A stretch of 64,000 bases of DNA from Nocardia ninae NBRC 108245 (GTDB lineage: Bacteria > Actinomycetota > Actinomycetes > Mycobacteriales > Mycobacteriaceae): assembly GCF_007990755.1 (NCBI RefSeq), contig NZ_BJXA01000010.1:62001-126000 (forward strand). The letters are read 5' to 3'. Shown here piece after piece: positions 45,001 to 53,074 of this stretch; the first letter of the stretch is position 1, and the number at the start of each line of letters is the position of its first letter. Made by a program: the position numbers and the translations under genes. Below the pieces are notes generated by a model. The model did not search any database, had not been told where the DNA came from, and saw nothing but the letters and a program-made list of their open reading frames with translations.

Positions 45001-45317
45001 TGCGCCATCCGTGGCAATCGGTCGACCAGGACCGGTGGCTCGACGCCGATCCGGACCAGCGCGACGATGGCCCGGGACACGAACTCCTGCTCGGCCGAGT
45101 CCATTTGGCCGACAAGGTGATCACGGTCGACGGCGATCGCGGCGAGGTGAATCGAGAGGACCCGCTCGTAATGACCGCGCCCGGCCAGATCGGTCAGCAG
45201 TGCGCGGAGCTCCGCGGTGCCCGCCAACCGCAATGCCACCGTCGCGAGGGCCCGGCGCCGCTGCGGCGCGGACAACGGTTCGAGGTCCTTCACTAGCTTC
45301 GTCGCCGGTGCTGCCAT
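42024..45317 (-). CDS. Large HEAT/ARM-repeat-like helical protein, 1,097 aa
   Basis: Almost entirely short amphipathic helix pairs rich in Ala, Leu and Arg, with recurring patterns such as DPAVVGALFEAMRRLRNEQDPVRRTALQAI and HPELTVAEAALTALGRST that read as HEAT repeats. No signal peptide, membrane helix or enzyme motif. ATG 45317 lacks a close ribosome binding site. It is probably a soluble scaffold. Similar long hypothetical proteins exist in other actinobacteria, with no known role. It stands alone. Confidence 0.8.
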   Translation of the reverse strand: MAAPATKLVKDLEPLSAPQRRRALATVALRLAGTAELRALLTDLAGRGHYERVLSIHLAAIAVDRDHLVGQMDSAEQEFVSRAIVALVRIGVEPPVLVDRLPRMAHRTRTMLYRAIGRRKHSAALADALLPEIRRRFGDAEAVRVLSYCSTPLVTEHLPEFAYAAPNWQTLGRRHTEVVLTYLSDLAAQAGESDWPELWPRIAAGASSFALRDPDRLLALAAQAVRYVQPYGLHAVAGKLARHNTDAVVELILHPSGRGTCLAGRALFTALRELPDERLIAVCAAYSGYHQRHFLHVLPPSRRLEPVRRVFIRPGVDAAQVDLDALDSLPRHDRATLARELLSRRGGSDDRPVRERLIARLPWAEAEPVLRESIRRPTADERAQAYPLLVAAAIGSRDPAVVGALFEAMRRLRNEQDPVRRTALQAINQIPPTLLRTEHLPALEGLGTDALQARDRSAMTTGAVGTMARTLLVHGARAADPAYTEAALRLIETLAAQAVSLPLWDLDRDLPRGAEQRLCTALRRRLDGDAVRDEWGLALDLAQGLNKRAWNVVPLQQLLLRACSARNDSVIHRAVDLVLADPATRDEQLTTLLNRDRSLISLPRVQHLIATRRTDLLDTVLNGATPGRFIAPKVRLVPDFSEGFGGWTARQVELYARALIALVRAKESSPWEKAWAVRRLGRLPGSFARLVGYTDHPELTVAEAALTALGRSTEAEAAIGVLSRYVDSDRARVAVSGIASRARSIAPDRLAAALTPLLDSPKITSRKEGVRLLAALHAPEVMAVLRAIWDRPDQHRDVRRAVVFACRWLLDHEDAWQILDAASRDPAVAGEALNLVPALLPIPQRRRMAGLVREMAGGADVQLATEAMRVLGGWQRWAPADTGDMLVHRLADLSETGLWRHAARVLVASDFRAAVPAAVDRLLAAEDVVIAGRDLPARQRLSTLLGNLGSSAGVSDAARETAVAVAERLAVEPQWRRFAIDLLVTQIRWADVDSSVRSIRQACGFARGALVVYPAEQLRTRLSRSGQMVDADTMTRVARELSVDVDSAVALAALALIAQCGSHFGWTPAWAELLTRMRTHGQSSVRVAAHEIFTIAE

Positions 45318-45461
45318 TCGTCGACCGCCAACCTTTCCTCGGGTGTCGCGGGATCACCCCGTGGTCGTTGTGAGGATATGTCGCGCACACCGGGTTTCGC
45401 GGAACGAGCTCGAATCGACGGCCGGCACCGGGTTTTTCGCCGGCGATGCGCCGTCCGGGGT

Positions 45462-46058
45462 TCAGGTCGCGGCGGCGGTCCGCGCCGCCCTGCGCTGTCG
45501 GCGGCGGCGCAGATAGCGGCGGATGCGGGTGGCGAGGAAGGTCACCAGGATCAAGCCGATCAGCAGCAGAATGCCCGCGATGATGGCCGCGGGCAGCGGG
45601 TGGAAGATGGCCAGGGTGATGATGCCCGCGACGGAGATGTCCTCCGCGGTGCTCGTCACGATGTTGCTCGCCGGTTCGGGCGAGGTGTTGATCGCCATTC
45701 GAGTCCCGGCCTTCACCAGATGACTCGCCAAAGCGGTGACGCCGCCGACCGCGCCCGCGGCCAGCTCGGACAGCGAACCGTCCTGTCCCGCAAGCAATGC
45801 CGCGACGACGGCGCCCGAGGCGGGCCGGACCACGGTGTGTAGCGCATCCCAGAAGGAATCGAAGTACGGGATCTTGTCGGCGACCGCCTCGATCGCGAAC
45901 AGCACTGCGGCGGCGATCAGCACGTCGGTGCGTTGCAGTGCCTCGGGCACCGAATCGGTCAGGCCGGTGCGACCGAACAGGCCGAGCAGCAACACGACGG
46001 CGTAAGCGTTGACGCCGCTCGCCCAGCTCGCGGTGAAGATCAGGGGAAGTGCTGACAC
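45462..46058 (-). CDS. DUF4126 membrane protein, 198 aa
   Basis: Five or so hydrophobic segments. The start SALPLIFTASWASGVNAYAVVLLLGLFGR and a middle DALHTVVRPASGAVVAAL match DUF4126, followed by a very basic tail (RRYLRRRRQRRAAR). GTG 46058 has TAGGAT 6 bases upstream on the minus strand, so it is probably leaderless. Function unknown. Confidence 0.85.
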   Translation of the reverse strand: MSALPLIFTASWASGVNAYAVVLLLGLFGRTGLTDSVPEALQRTDVLIAAAVLFAIEAVADKIPYFDSFWDALHTVVRPASGAVVAALLAGQDGSLSELAAGAVGGVTALASHLVKAGTRMAINTSPEPASNIVTSTAEDISVAGIITLAIFHPLPAAIIAGILLLIGLILVTFLATRIRRYLRRRRQRRAARTAAAT

Positions 46059-46116
46059 GTCGCCATCCTAGGTCGAGACCCGGCCACCCGCCCTGACCAC
46101 CGCAAACCCGCGCGCC

Positions 46117-46176
46117 GCCGCACACCTCCCGGTCACGCATGCCGTTGCGAGTGCGAGAAATCAGGAGATGTGCGGC
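46117..46176. repeat. Intergenic palindromic element, copy 1 (diverged, 60 bp)
   Basis: Starts GCCGCACAC and ends TGTGCGGC with GAGAAATCAGGAGA before the right end, like the two 74-bp copies at 47911 and 57628, but the centre is shorter and altered. It lies just downstream of the last phosphonate permease gene. Confidence 0.7.
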
Positions 46177-46179
46177 CGG

Positions 46180-46977
46180 TCAGCGCAGGGCGGCGCGGCT
46201 GCGCAGGCGGCCGAGCAGGACCAGCGCCAGCAGGGTGACCAGCACGAGCAGCGTGGTGCTCGCGGCCGCGTCGAACACCTCGCCGCGGTCGGTCTGGGCG
46301 AAGATGCCCACCGGCAGGGTCTTCCAGGTGGCCGGGTAGACCATGATGGTGGCGCCGAGCTCGCCCATGGACAGCGCGACGGCGAGTCCGGCTGCCGCGC
46401 CGAGCGCCGGGAGCAGCAGCGGCAGCGTGACCTGGCAGAGCACCCGGATCGGGCCGGCACCGAGGGATTCGGCGGCCTGGCGGTAGCCGGGGTCGATGCG
46501 GTCCAGCGCGGCGGCGACCGCGCTGAAGGCGTAGGCCAGCACGAGCACCGAATGTGCCAGGATGACAATCCATTTGGTGCCGCCGAGCAGCACCGGTCGC
46601 TCGTTGAACGCGATCAGCACTCCGAGGCCGATGGCCACCGACGGGACCGCGACCGGCAGATGGAACACCGCGTCGGTACAGCGCCGCCACCAGCTCGGTG
46701 CCTCGCGCGCCGCCAAGGCCGCCCAGGTGCCGAGGACCAGTGAGACGGCGCCGGCCAGCAGCGCGGTCTGCAAACTGACCGAGAGGCTGGCGGCCTGCTC
46801 GCCGGACAATGCGCGCTCGAAGTTGGCGAAGCCCAGGTCCGATGGCAGCGGGCCGGTCCAGTGCCCGGCGAGGGCGGCCGCGATCACGGTGGCGATCGGC
46901 GCGACGAACACCACGAACACCACGAGGGCGAACACGGCGAGCACCGCGACCCGGCCGCGTCTGGTCCACATCAGCAT
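46180..46977 (-). CDS. Phosphonate-type ABC transporter permease (PhnV-like), 265 aa
   Basis: BPD-type inner-membrane permease with six hydrophobic segments and the EAA loop AESLGAGPIRVLCQVTLPLLLPAL. It is the last gene of the phosphonate operon, with GAAGGAGAAC before its ATG, 4 bases after the preceding permease. With the other permease and the ATPase it forms the membrane channel for 2-aminoethylphosphonate or a related compound, by context. Confidence 0.9.
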   Translation of the reverse strand: MLMWTRRGRVAVLAVFALVVFVVFVAPIATVIAAALAGHWTGPLPSDLGFANFERALSGEQAASLSVSLQTALLAGAVSLVLGTWAALAAREAPSWWRRCTDAVFHLPVAVPSVAIGLGVLIAFNERPVLLGGTKWIVILAHSVLVLAYAFSAVAAALDRIDPGYRQAAESLGAGPIRVLCQVTLPLLLPALGAAAGLAVALSMGELGATIMVYPATWKTLPVGIFAQTDRGEVFDAAASTTLLVLVTLLALVLLGRLRSRAALR

Positions 46978-46981
46978 CGGT

Positions 46982-47875
46982 TCAGTTCTCCTTCTGGGCC
47001 GTGAACCGGGCGAAAACCAGCCGGTACCCGACGTACAGCGTGAGCGAGAGCAGCACCTGCACCGAGGCGAGCACCGCGGCGCCGGGCAGATCGAAGGTGA
47101 CGATGCCGCGGGTGTAGATCAGCGCGGGCAGCGTGATCACGCCCTTGGCTCCGGTGAAGAGCACGATGCCGAACTCGTTGAGCGTCAACAGCAATACCAG
47201 GCTGCCGCCCGCCGCGAGCGCGGGCCACGCCTCGGGCAGCACCACCTGGCGCAGCACCCGCCACGGTGATGCGCCGAGACTCGCCGCCACGTCGAGCTGT
47301 TCGCGCGGTAGTTGGGCGAACGCGGCGAGCAGCGGGCGCACGACGAAGGGCGTGAAGAAGGTGATCTCGGCCAGGATCACGCCGAGCGGGGTGCTCAGGA
47401 AGTTCAGTGCGGGTTCGTTTTTCCCGGTGATGTTCGTGATCAGCGCGTTGACCGCGCCTGCCGTGCCGTAGAGGAACGTGAAGGCCAGGGTGATGAGAAA
47501 CGACGGCAGCGTCAGCACGGTGTCGATGAGCCTGCCCACCACCTGCGACCCGGGAAACGGCACAAACGCCAGCACGATCGCCAGAAACGCGCCGAGTATC
47601 AGGCAGCCCGCGGTCGAGCTGACCGCGATGAACACCGTGCGCCACAACGCATTACGGAACGATTCGGAACCCAGCACCTGCGACCAGACCGAGGTGCCGC
47701 GCCCGGTCGGGGTCACCGTGGATTCGGCGAGGACCCGCACGATCGGGTACACGGCGATGAACAGCACCACCAGCAATGGGGGCAGGCTCCACAGCACCGG
47801 CTTCCAGTTACGTTGCCGCGGAGGTTTCGGCCGCTCAGGCGCGGCGACCGGCGCGAGTACCGCAGGCGTGCTCAT
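46982..47875 (-). CDS. Phosphonate-type ABC transporter permease (PhnU-like), 297 aa
   Basis: BPD-type permease with six hydrophobic segments and the EAA loop AASLGASPWRVLRQVVLPEAWPAL. ATG 47875 is chosen because the sequence before it belongs to the palindromic repeat. It is separated from the ATPase gene by 124 bases holding that 74-bp element. Confidence 0.9.
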   Translation of the reverse strand: MSTPAVLAPVAAPERPKPPRQRNWKPVLWSLPPLLVVLFIAVYPIVRVLAESTVTPTGRGTSVWSQVLGSESFRNALWRTVFIAVSSTAGCLILGAFLAIVLAFVPFPGSQVVGRLIDTVLTLPSFLITLAFTFLYGTAGAVNALITNITGKNEPALNFLSTPLGVILAEITFFTPFVVRPLLAAFAQLPREQLDVAASLGASPWRVLRQVVLPEAWPALAAGGSLVLLLTLNEFGIVLFTGAKGVITLPALIYTRGIVTFDLPGAAVLASVQVLLSLTLYVGYRLVFARFTAQKEN

Positions 47876-47910
47876 GCTCGGCCGCCTCTGCGCGGTTGTC
47901 TCGCCGACAT

Positions 47911-47984
47911 GCCGCACACTCCTTGATTTCCCGCACATGGAATCGCATGCGATTGCGTATGCGGGAAATCAGAAAGTGTGCGGC
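47911..47984. repeat. Intergenic palindromic element, copy 2 (74 bp)
   Basis: Near-perfect palindrome: GCCGCACACT...TGATTTCCCGCA...AATCGCATGCGATT...TGCGGGAAATCA...AGTGTGCGGC. It sits inside the phosphonate operon between the ATPase and the first permease, so its transcript would fold into a long hairpin. It is closely similar to the copy at 57628-57701 and of equal length. Confidence 0.85.
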
Positions 47985-47999
47985 AACTCTGACTGCGCC

Positions 48000-49190
48000 T
48001 CATCGCGGCACCTCGGTGCGGGTCGTGCGGCCGACCGCGCGGGGGATCAGCACGCCGGCGGGGTCGGGGAAGAGCACGCCGACGACCGAGCCTACGGCGG
48101 TGTCGACATGCCCGGAGACGTCGGCGGTGATCTGGTCGGCCACACCGTCGATCGCCAGGTGCAGGCGGGTGGACGCGCCGCGCCAGACGGCGGAGACCAC
48201 CGTGCCGCGCAGCGCGTCTCGTTCGGAGGTGGCGCCGATCCGCACGGTGTGCGGGCGTACGCACAGCAGGGCAGGGGAGTCGAGGGCCCAGTTCTCCTGT
48301 CCGACACCGGGTGCGGGTGCCTCGGCCCGCAGTGTCCGGTTGCCGACGGTGACCAGCGCCGACCCGCCCGACAGCCGGTTCACCGTGCAGGACAGCAGGT
48401 TCGCGCCGCCGAGGAAGGCCGCGGTGAAGTCGCTGGGTGGCCGCCGCCAGAGGTTCTCGGCGGTGTCGATATCCACCAGGTGGGCATCGCGCATGACCGC
48501 GATCCGGTCGGCGAGCGCGAGCGCCTCGGACTGGTCATGGGTCACGTACAGCATCGCCGTGTCCGGCAACGCCTTTCGCAGCTGCTGGAGCTCGCCGAGC
48601 ATGGACTGGCGCAGCTGCGCGTCGAGTGCGGCCAGCGGCTCGTCCAGCAGCAGCACCTTGGGCCGGATGGCCAGCGCCCTGGCGATAGCGACTCGCTGCT
48701 GCTGGCCGCCGGACAGTTCCCTGGGCAGGCGCTGGGCGTAGGCGCCCATGCCGACCATGGCCAGTGCTTCGGTAACTCGTGCGCCGATCTCGTTGCGCGG
48801 CACCCGATGCGACTTCAGTCCGAAAGCGACATTGTCGTGCACACTCATGTGCGGGAACAGCGCATACGACTGCACGACAACGCCGATCCCGCGTTTGGCG
48901 GGTGACAGGTCGGTGACGTCGCGCCCGGCCAGCCGGACCGCGCCCGAGGTCGGCCGGACGAATCCGGCCAGGGCCTTGAGCGCGGTCGACTTGCCGGAAC
49001 CGCTCGGTCCGAGCAGGGCGACGGTCTCGCCCGCGGCGACGCGCAGCGTGAAATCGGCCAGTGCGACAGTGGTTTTGCGGCCGCTGCGGTAGCTGACGCC
49101 GACCCGGTCGAACACGATCGCCGGTTCGGCAGCGGCCGGTCGGGACAGGGCGGTGGTGGATGACTTCGTGAGTGCGTCACCGGTGGACAT
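48000..49190 (-). CDS. Phosphonate-type ABC transporter ATPase (PhnT-like), 396 aa
   Basis: Walker A GPSGSGKST, Q-loop VVQSYALFPHMSV, signature LSGGQQQRVAIARAL, Walker B VLLLDEPLAAL, switch His in YVTHDQ, and a C-terminal TOBE-type regulatory domain (about 260-390). ATG 49190 was chosen over upstream frame positions because homology begins there. It energises the two downstream permeases. Confidence 0.93.
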   Translation of the reverse strand: MSTGDALTKSSTTALSRPAAAEPAIVFDRVGVSYRSGRKTTVALADFTLRVAAGETVALLGPSGSGKSTALKALAGFVRPTSGAVRLAGRDVTDLSPAKRGIGVVVQSYALFPHMSVHDNVAFGLKSHRVPRNEIGARVTEALAMVGMGAYAQRLPRELSGGQQQRVAIARALAIRPKVLLLDEPLAALDAQLRQSMLGELQQLRKALPDTAMLYVTHDQSEALALADRIAVMRDAHLVDIDTAENLWRRPPSDFTAAFLGGANLLSCTVNRLSGGSALVTVGNRTLRAEAPAPGVGQENWALDSPALLCVRPHTVRIGATSERDALRGTVVSAVWRGASTRLHLAIDGVADQITADVSGHVDTAVGSVVGVLFPDPAGVLIPRAVGRTTRTEVPR

Positions 49191-49218
49191 GGTCGACTCC
49201 TCTGGGGTTGACGGCGTT

Positions 49219-50289
49219 TCAGCTACCGGTGGCCTTCTGGTAGGCCGCCAGATCGCCGTCGAGGTCGGTGAGCACCGTGTTCCAGTCGACCGGCAGCAGT
49301 TCGACGCCCTGCAGCAGCGAGCTCGGCGACGGTCCCGATCCGGCCGGGGCATCACGCAGTTCCGCGCGGGCGGGCACCGCGAAAGCGTCCGAGCCCAGCG
49401 ACTTCTGCGCCTCGGCCGAGAGCAGGAACTCCATCAGTTTCTTGGCGTCGTCCTTATGCGGGGCGCCCTTGGCCAGACCCATCACGTAGGGGACGGCGAC
49501 GGTCGACTTCTTGCCGTCGGCGGCGGCCGGGAAGAAGACGCTGAACTTCGCGCCCTTCTCCTTGATGGTGGTCAGGTTCATCTGCACGTCACCGTTGGCG
49601 ATGCTCAGCTCACCCTTGTCGACCTTGGCCTGCAGCTTGCCCGTCGACGAGGACGGCCCGACATTGTTGGCCTGCAGCTTGTTCAGGTAGTCCAGCGCGC
49701 CCTGCTTACCGAGCAGCTTCTGCAACAGGATCAGCACGGCGGTGCCGTCACCGGCCTGGCCCGGCGTCGAATACTGCAGCTTGCCTTTGAAGTCCGGCTT
49801 CAGCAGGTCGTCCCAGGTGATCGCGGTGGTGTCGACCGAAGGGTTGGCGATGAAGCACAGGTAGTTGTTGGCCAGGGTGACGTATTTGCCCTCGGCATCC
49901 TTGTCGGCGGCCGGGACCGCGCTGGTGTCGACGCCGCTATCCTGAAGCAGGCCACTGGCTTTGGCCTTCTGGATGAACGGCGGCAGCGTGACGACCACGT
50001 CGGCCTGCGGGTTGGCCTGCTCCTTGTCGACCCGGTTGACCACCTCGCCGGAGCCCGCCTCGACCAGGTTGACCGCGATGCCGGTCTGCTGCTGGAACGC
50101 CGCGAACTGGGTCTGGTACCAGCTGCCGACACCGTCGGCGGAGTAGACCGTGACGGTCTTGCCGCTCGTGCTCTCGGTGCCGGTGCCACCACAGGCGGCG
50201 GTGGCGGCGACCGCAGTGGCGGTGGCGAAGAGCAACGCGGTGCGGGCGAGGGTGCGCGCCAGGCGAGCCGGCGGGTACGAAGTACGCAC
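49219..50289 (-). CDS. Phosphonate-type ABC transporter substrate-binding lipoprotein (PhnS-like), 356 aa
   Basis: Signal peptide with lipobox TAAC near residue 33, then a type 2 periplasmic-binding fold of the iron/2-aminoethylphosphonate group (TVYSADGVGSWYQTQFAAFQQQTGI, ADVVVTLPPFIQKAKASG). It lies 28 bases upstream of the ATPase gene. The phosphonate assignment relies on the downstream transporter and the adjacent phosphonatase-like gene. Confidence 0.9.
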   Translation of the reverse strand: MRTSYPPARLARTLARTALLFATATAVAATAACGGTGTESTSGKTVTVYSADGVGSWYQTQFAAFQQQTGIAVNLVEAGSGEVVNRVDKEQANPQADVVVTLPPFIQKAKASGLLQDSGVDTSAVPAADKDAEGKYVTLANNYLCFIANPSVDTTAITWDDLLKPDFKGKLQYSTPGQAGDGTAVLILLQKLLGKQGALDYLNKLQANNVGPSSSTGKLQAKVDKGELSIANGDVQMNLTTIKEKGAKFSVFFPAAADGKKSTVAVPYVMGLAKGAPHKDDAKKLMEFLLSAEAQKSLGSDAFAVPARAELRDAPAGSGPSPSSLLQGVELLPVDWNTVLTDLDGDLAAYQKATGS

Positions 50290-50360
50290 GATGACTACAA
50301 CTTTCGGTTCGTGAGGAGTGTCGGAGTCGAAGGGGTTTATCCGGCGGCTGCCGGAACGGT

Positions 50361-51050
50361 TCAGCGGTGCTCGGCGAGCACCAGTTCGGCGAACTCGACG
50401 ACCGACGGCACGACGTGGGTCGCGCCTGCCGCGCGCAGCTGCGCTTCGTTGTGGGCACCGGTGAGCGTGCCCGCGACGATGCGGGCGCCCGCGGCGAGGC
50501 CGGTGGCGATGTCGCTGGTCGTATCGCCCAGCACCGCAACACGATCCACGGCGTCGGCGTGCAAGCGGAGCAGCGCGGTGAGGACCATGTCGGGGTAGGG
50601 GCGGCCACGCCCGGCGTCCGAGGGGGCCAGGGTCAGGTCGGCGATGTCGGTCCAGCCCAGCGCGTTCAGCAGCCGGTCCTGGGTGGTCCGGCTGAATCCG
50701 GTGGTCAGTGCGACCCGCACACCGGCGCCACGCAACTTGTTGATCGCTTCGGCGGCACCAGGAATCGGCGTGATCTCGACTTCTTCGATCAGCGCATCGT
50801 AAGCGGACTCGAAGGCCCGGTTGGCTTCCTGCGCGCGCTCTTCGTCGCCGAGCAGGGCACGGAATACCGCGATCTTGGACTGGCCCATCGTGTCCAGCAC
50901 GTACTGCCGGGCCTCCTCGCGTTCCGGTCCGTCCGCCGCGATGCCCGCTGCGGTGGCGGCGGCCTCGAAGGCGCGCAGGACCAGCCCGCCGTCGGCGACG
51001 GTGGTGCCCGCCATGTCCAGGACGACTAGTTGAATGGTGTTGTCGGACAC
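50361..51050 (-). CDS. Phosphonatase-like HAD hydrolase (TIGR03351/PhnX-like), 229 aa
   Basis: HAD nucleophile D12 in LDMAGTT, with Ala at +2 as in phosphonoacetaldehyde hydrolase (DWAGT), and K59 in MGQSKIAVF, which aligns with the Schiff-base lysine motif MGxxK of phosphonatase. Later motifs TTGFS and VLGDTTSDI complete the fold. It should split phosphonoacetaldehyde into acetaldehyde and phosphate. GTG 51050 follows GAGGATTGCA and starts 8 bases after the oxidoreductase stop, so the two are coupled. Confidence 0.88.
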   Translation of the reverse strand: MSDNTIQLVVLDMAGTTVADGGLVLRAFEAAATAAGIAADGPEREEARQYVLDTMGQSKIAVFRALLGDEERAQEANRAFESAYDALIEEVEITPIPGAAEAINKLRGAGVRVALTTGFSRTTQDRLLNALGWTDIADLTLAPSDAGRGRPYPDMVLTALLRLHADAVDRVAVLGDTTSDIATGLAAGARIVAGTLTGAHNEAQLRAAGATHVVPSVVEFAELVLAEHR

Positions 51051-51058
51051 TGCAATCC

Positions 51059-52186
51059 TCACAAGTTCAGCAGGTCGGCGGTGTGCTCGCCGAGTGCGGG
51101 GCCGAGGGTCATGCCGCGGCCGCCGGGGCCGGTGATCACCCAGATGTGCGCGCCCGCCGCGGCGCGAGTGACGATCGCGGCCGGGTCGATGCTCTGGCTG
51201 TACACGCCGGCCCAGCGCCGAACCACCTGCGGCAGTTTGCGTCCGAGCAGTTCCTCGGTGACCGCGGTGAGGTGCTCGTAGGGCGCCTCGTCCACGTCGA
51301 AGGCGAACGGCTCGTCGTATTCGTGGGTGTCGCCGATGGTGAGCCCGCCGTGCAACCGCTGCACGCAGAGCAACTGCATCTTGTGCTCGGCGGCGGTGGC
51401 CGACTGGGACTGCTCTCGGTTCAGCGTGTCCACCTCGTCACCCGCGAAGCCCGGGTAGTAGCGGAAGCTGTCGCCGTCGGCGATGGCGGTGGTGAGCGGT
51501 TCGCCGAGCGGCGCGGTCTGCATCATCTGCAATCGGACTCGGCGCACCGGCAGATCCTCGACCAGCTCGCGGGTCAACCCGCTGTGTGCCGCGCCGGGGC
51601 AGACCAGCGCCAGATCGGCCTCGAAGCGGCGGCCCTGGTCGTCGAGCACGGTGGCGCCGGTGGCGGTGTCGAGGACCGACCTGGCCTCGGTGGCCGCGTG
51701 GAAGGTGTATCGGCCGGTGGCGGCCAGGTAGGCGCGCAGCGCGGGCAGCGCCTGGCGCGACTCGACCGCGGCGTCGGTCGAACAGTGCAGTCCGGCAAGG
51801 AATTTCCCGCGCAGTGCGGGGTTGACCGCGCGCACCCGGTCGGGATCGAGCAGCTCGAAGCCGCGGGTCTCGGCGGTCGGTCCGGCCGCGGCTTTCTCGG
51901 CGACGGCGAGTTCGGCGGGGGTACGCACCAGGGTGATCGATCCGGCGGGACGGAATCCGACGGCGGGGACCTTGCCGCCGATCTCCTCCCACAGTTCCCG
52001 CGAGCGCATCGTCAGCTCCAGTTCGGCGGCGGAGCGCCCGGAAACCCAGACCAGGCCGAAGTTGCGGACCGTGGCGCCGCGGGCCTCGGTCTCCCGCTCC
52101 AACTGCACCACTTCGTGACCGCGGCGGACGGCGGCCAAGGCGTGTGCGGTGCCGAGGATTCCACCTCCGATGATGACCAATCGCAT
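51059..52186 (-). CDS. FAD-dependent oxidoreductase, TIGR03364 type (phosphonate-linked), 375 aa
   Basis: DAO/glycine-oxidase fold with FAD loop IIGGGILGTAHALAA near the start and GPGGRGMTLGPALGE near the end. TIGR03364 proteins co-occur with phosphonatase-like genes and are thought to oxidise 2-aminoethylphosphonate or its N-methyl derivative to phosphonoacetaldehyde (I recall the name PbfC, not certain). ATG 52186 with GAGG 4 bases upstream is the best start; two more ATGs lie at 52195 and 52204, the last inside the operator. First gene of the operon. Confidence 0.88.
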   Translation of the reverse strand: MRLVIIGGGILGTAHALAAVRRGHEVVQLERETEARGATVRNFGLVWVSGRSAAELELTMRSRELWEEIGGKVPAVGFRPAGSITLVRTPAELAVAEKAAAGPTAETRGFELLDPDRVRAVNPALRGKFLAGLHCSTDAAVESRQALPALRAYLAATGRYTFHAATEARSVLDTATGATVLDDQGRRFEADLALVCPGAAHSGLTRELVEDLPVRRVRLQMMQTAPLGEPLTTAIADGDSFRYYPGFAGDEVDTLNREQSQSATAAEHKMQLLCVQRLHGGLTIGDTHEYDEPFAFDVDEAPYEHLTAVTEELLGRKLPQVVRRWAGVYSQSIDPAAIVTRAAAGAHIWVITGPGGRGMTLGPALGEHTADLLNL

Positions 52187-52203
52187 GGACCTCATGGTGC
52201 ACA

Positions 52204-52217
52204 TTGGTCTAGACCAA
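52204..52217. promoter_or_regulatory. PhnF/GntR-type operator 1
   Basis: TTGGTCTAGACCAA, a perfect 14-base palindrome containing TGGTCTAGACCA, next to the oxidoreductase start. It should control the phosphonate operon. Confidence 0.8.
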
Positions 52218-52249
52218 GCGGTGTTGCCTGTGCGAACGCCAGGTTAATA

Positions 52250-52265
52250 ATTGGTATAGACCAAT
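52250..52265. promoter_or_regulatory. PhnF-type operator 2
   Basis: ATTGGTATAGACCAAT. Its core TGGTATAGACCA is identical to the site I recall for Mycobacterium smegmatis PhnF. It lies immediately upstream of the GntR -10 (TAGGCT at 52272-52277), centred 47 bases from operator 1, and should mediate autorepression. Confidence 0.82.
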
Positions 52266-52284
52266 TGCGGGTAGGCTGTGCCGC

Positions 52285-53055
52285 ATGGAAGCAACGGAGG
52301 TCGGTGCCGACGTGGCGCCCGGCGACACGCGTGGCGGGCGAGCCGAATTCACGCTGCCCGACCGGCTGCCGAAGTCGTACCGCGTGCGCACCGAACTCGA
52401 GACGATCCTGCGTGATCTGAACGAGGGCGATCCGGTTCCGTCCGAACGTGACCTGGCGGTCCGCTTCGAGGTCGCGCGGGAGACCGTTCGCCAAGCATTG
52501 CGAGATCTTTTGGTGGAAGGCCGGATTCGCAGGCAGGGCCGAGGAACCGTGGTCTCCCGGCCCAAAATGGTGCAGCCGCTGTCGCTTCGCTCCTACACCG
52601 AAGGCGCCATCAGCTACGGCCGCGTCCCCGGTCGCCTGCTCGTCAGCTGGGACGACGTCCCGGCCGACCCCGACACCGCCCGCGATCTCGCTGTGCCCGT
52701 GGGCACTTCGGTCATGCACCTGGAGCGCGTCCTGCTCGCCGACGGCGAACGCATCGGCCTGGAGAGCACCTTCCTGCCGCTGCACCGCTTCGCCGACCTG
52801 CGCACCACCTACGACCCGAGCACCTCGCTGTACGCGGCGGTGCGCGGGTCCGGCGTGATCTTCGGCCAGGCCACGGAACGCATCGAAACGGTCCTCGCCT
52901 CCCCCCGCGAGGCCGCACTCCTCGAATGCACTACGGCCCTACCGCTTTTGCTGCTGCACCGCCGTAGCCTCGACGCCGCAGGCGACCCGATCGAGCGCGT
53001 CCGCGGCCTCTACCGCGGCGACCGCATCGCCTTCGAGGCGCACCTCACCCAGTAG
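52285..53055 (+). CDS. GntR/HutC-family regulator with UTRA domain (PhnF-like), 256 aa
   Basis: Winged helix at about 30-95 (GDPVPSERDLAVRFEVARETVRQALRDLLVEGRIRRQGRGTVV) and a UTRA effector domain at about 110-250. It is divergent from the phosphonate operon, with two PhnF-type palindromes between them, so it probably represses both until a phosphonate or phosphate-related ligand binds. TAGGCT lies 7 bases before the ATG (leaderless). Its last 84 bases are duplicated at 55478-55562. Confidence 0.93.
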   Translation: MEATEVGADVAPGDTRGGRAEFTLPDRLPKSYRVRTELETILRDLNEGDPVPSERDLAVRFEVARETVRQALRDLLVEGRIRRQGRGTVVSRPKMVQPLSLRSYTEGAISYGRVPGRLLVSWDDVPADPDTARDLAVPVGTSVMHLERVLLADGERIGLESTFLPLHRFADLRTTYDPSTSLYAAVRGSGVIFGQATERIETVLASPREAALLECTTALPLLLLHRRSLDAAGDPIERVRGLYRGDRIAFEAHLTQ

Positions 53056-53059
53056 CTCA
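52975..53059 (+). repeat. 85-bp direct repeat, left copy (3' end of the GntR gene)
   Basis: Covers the last 26 codons and stop of the GntR gene plus CTCA. It matches 55478-55562 at 82 of 85 positions (differences at 52986, 53009 and 53025). Confidence 0.95.
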
Positions 53060-53074
53060 CGCCGATGGCCGCCG

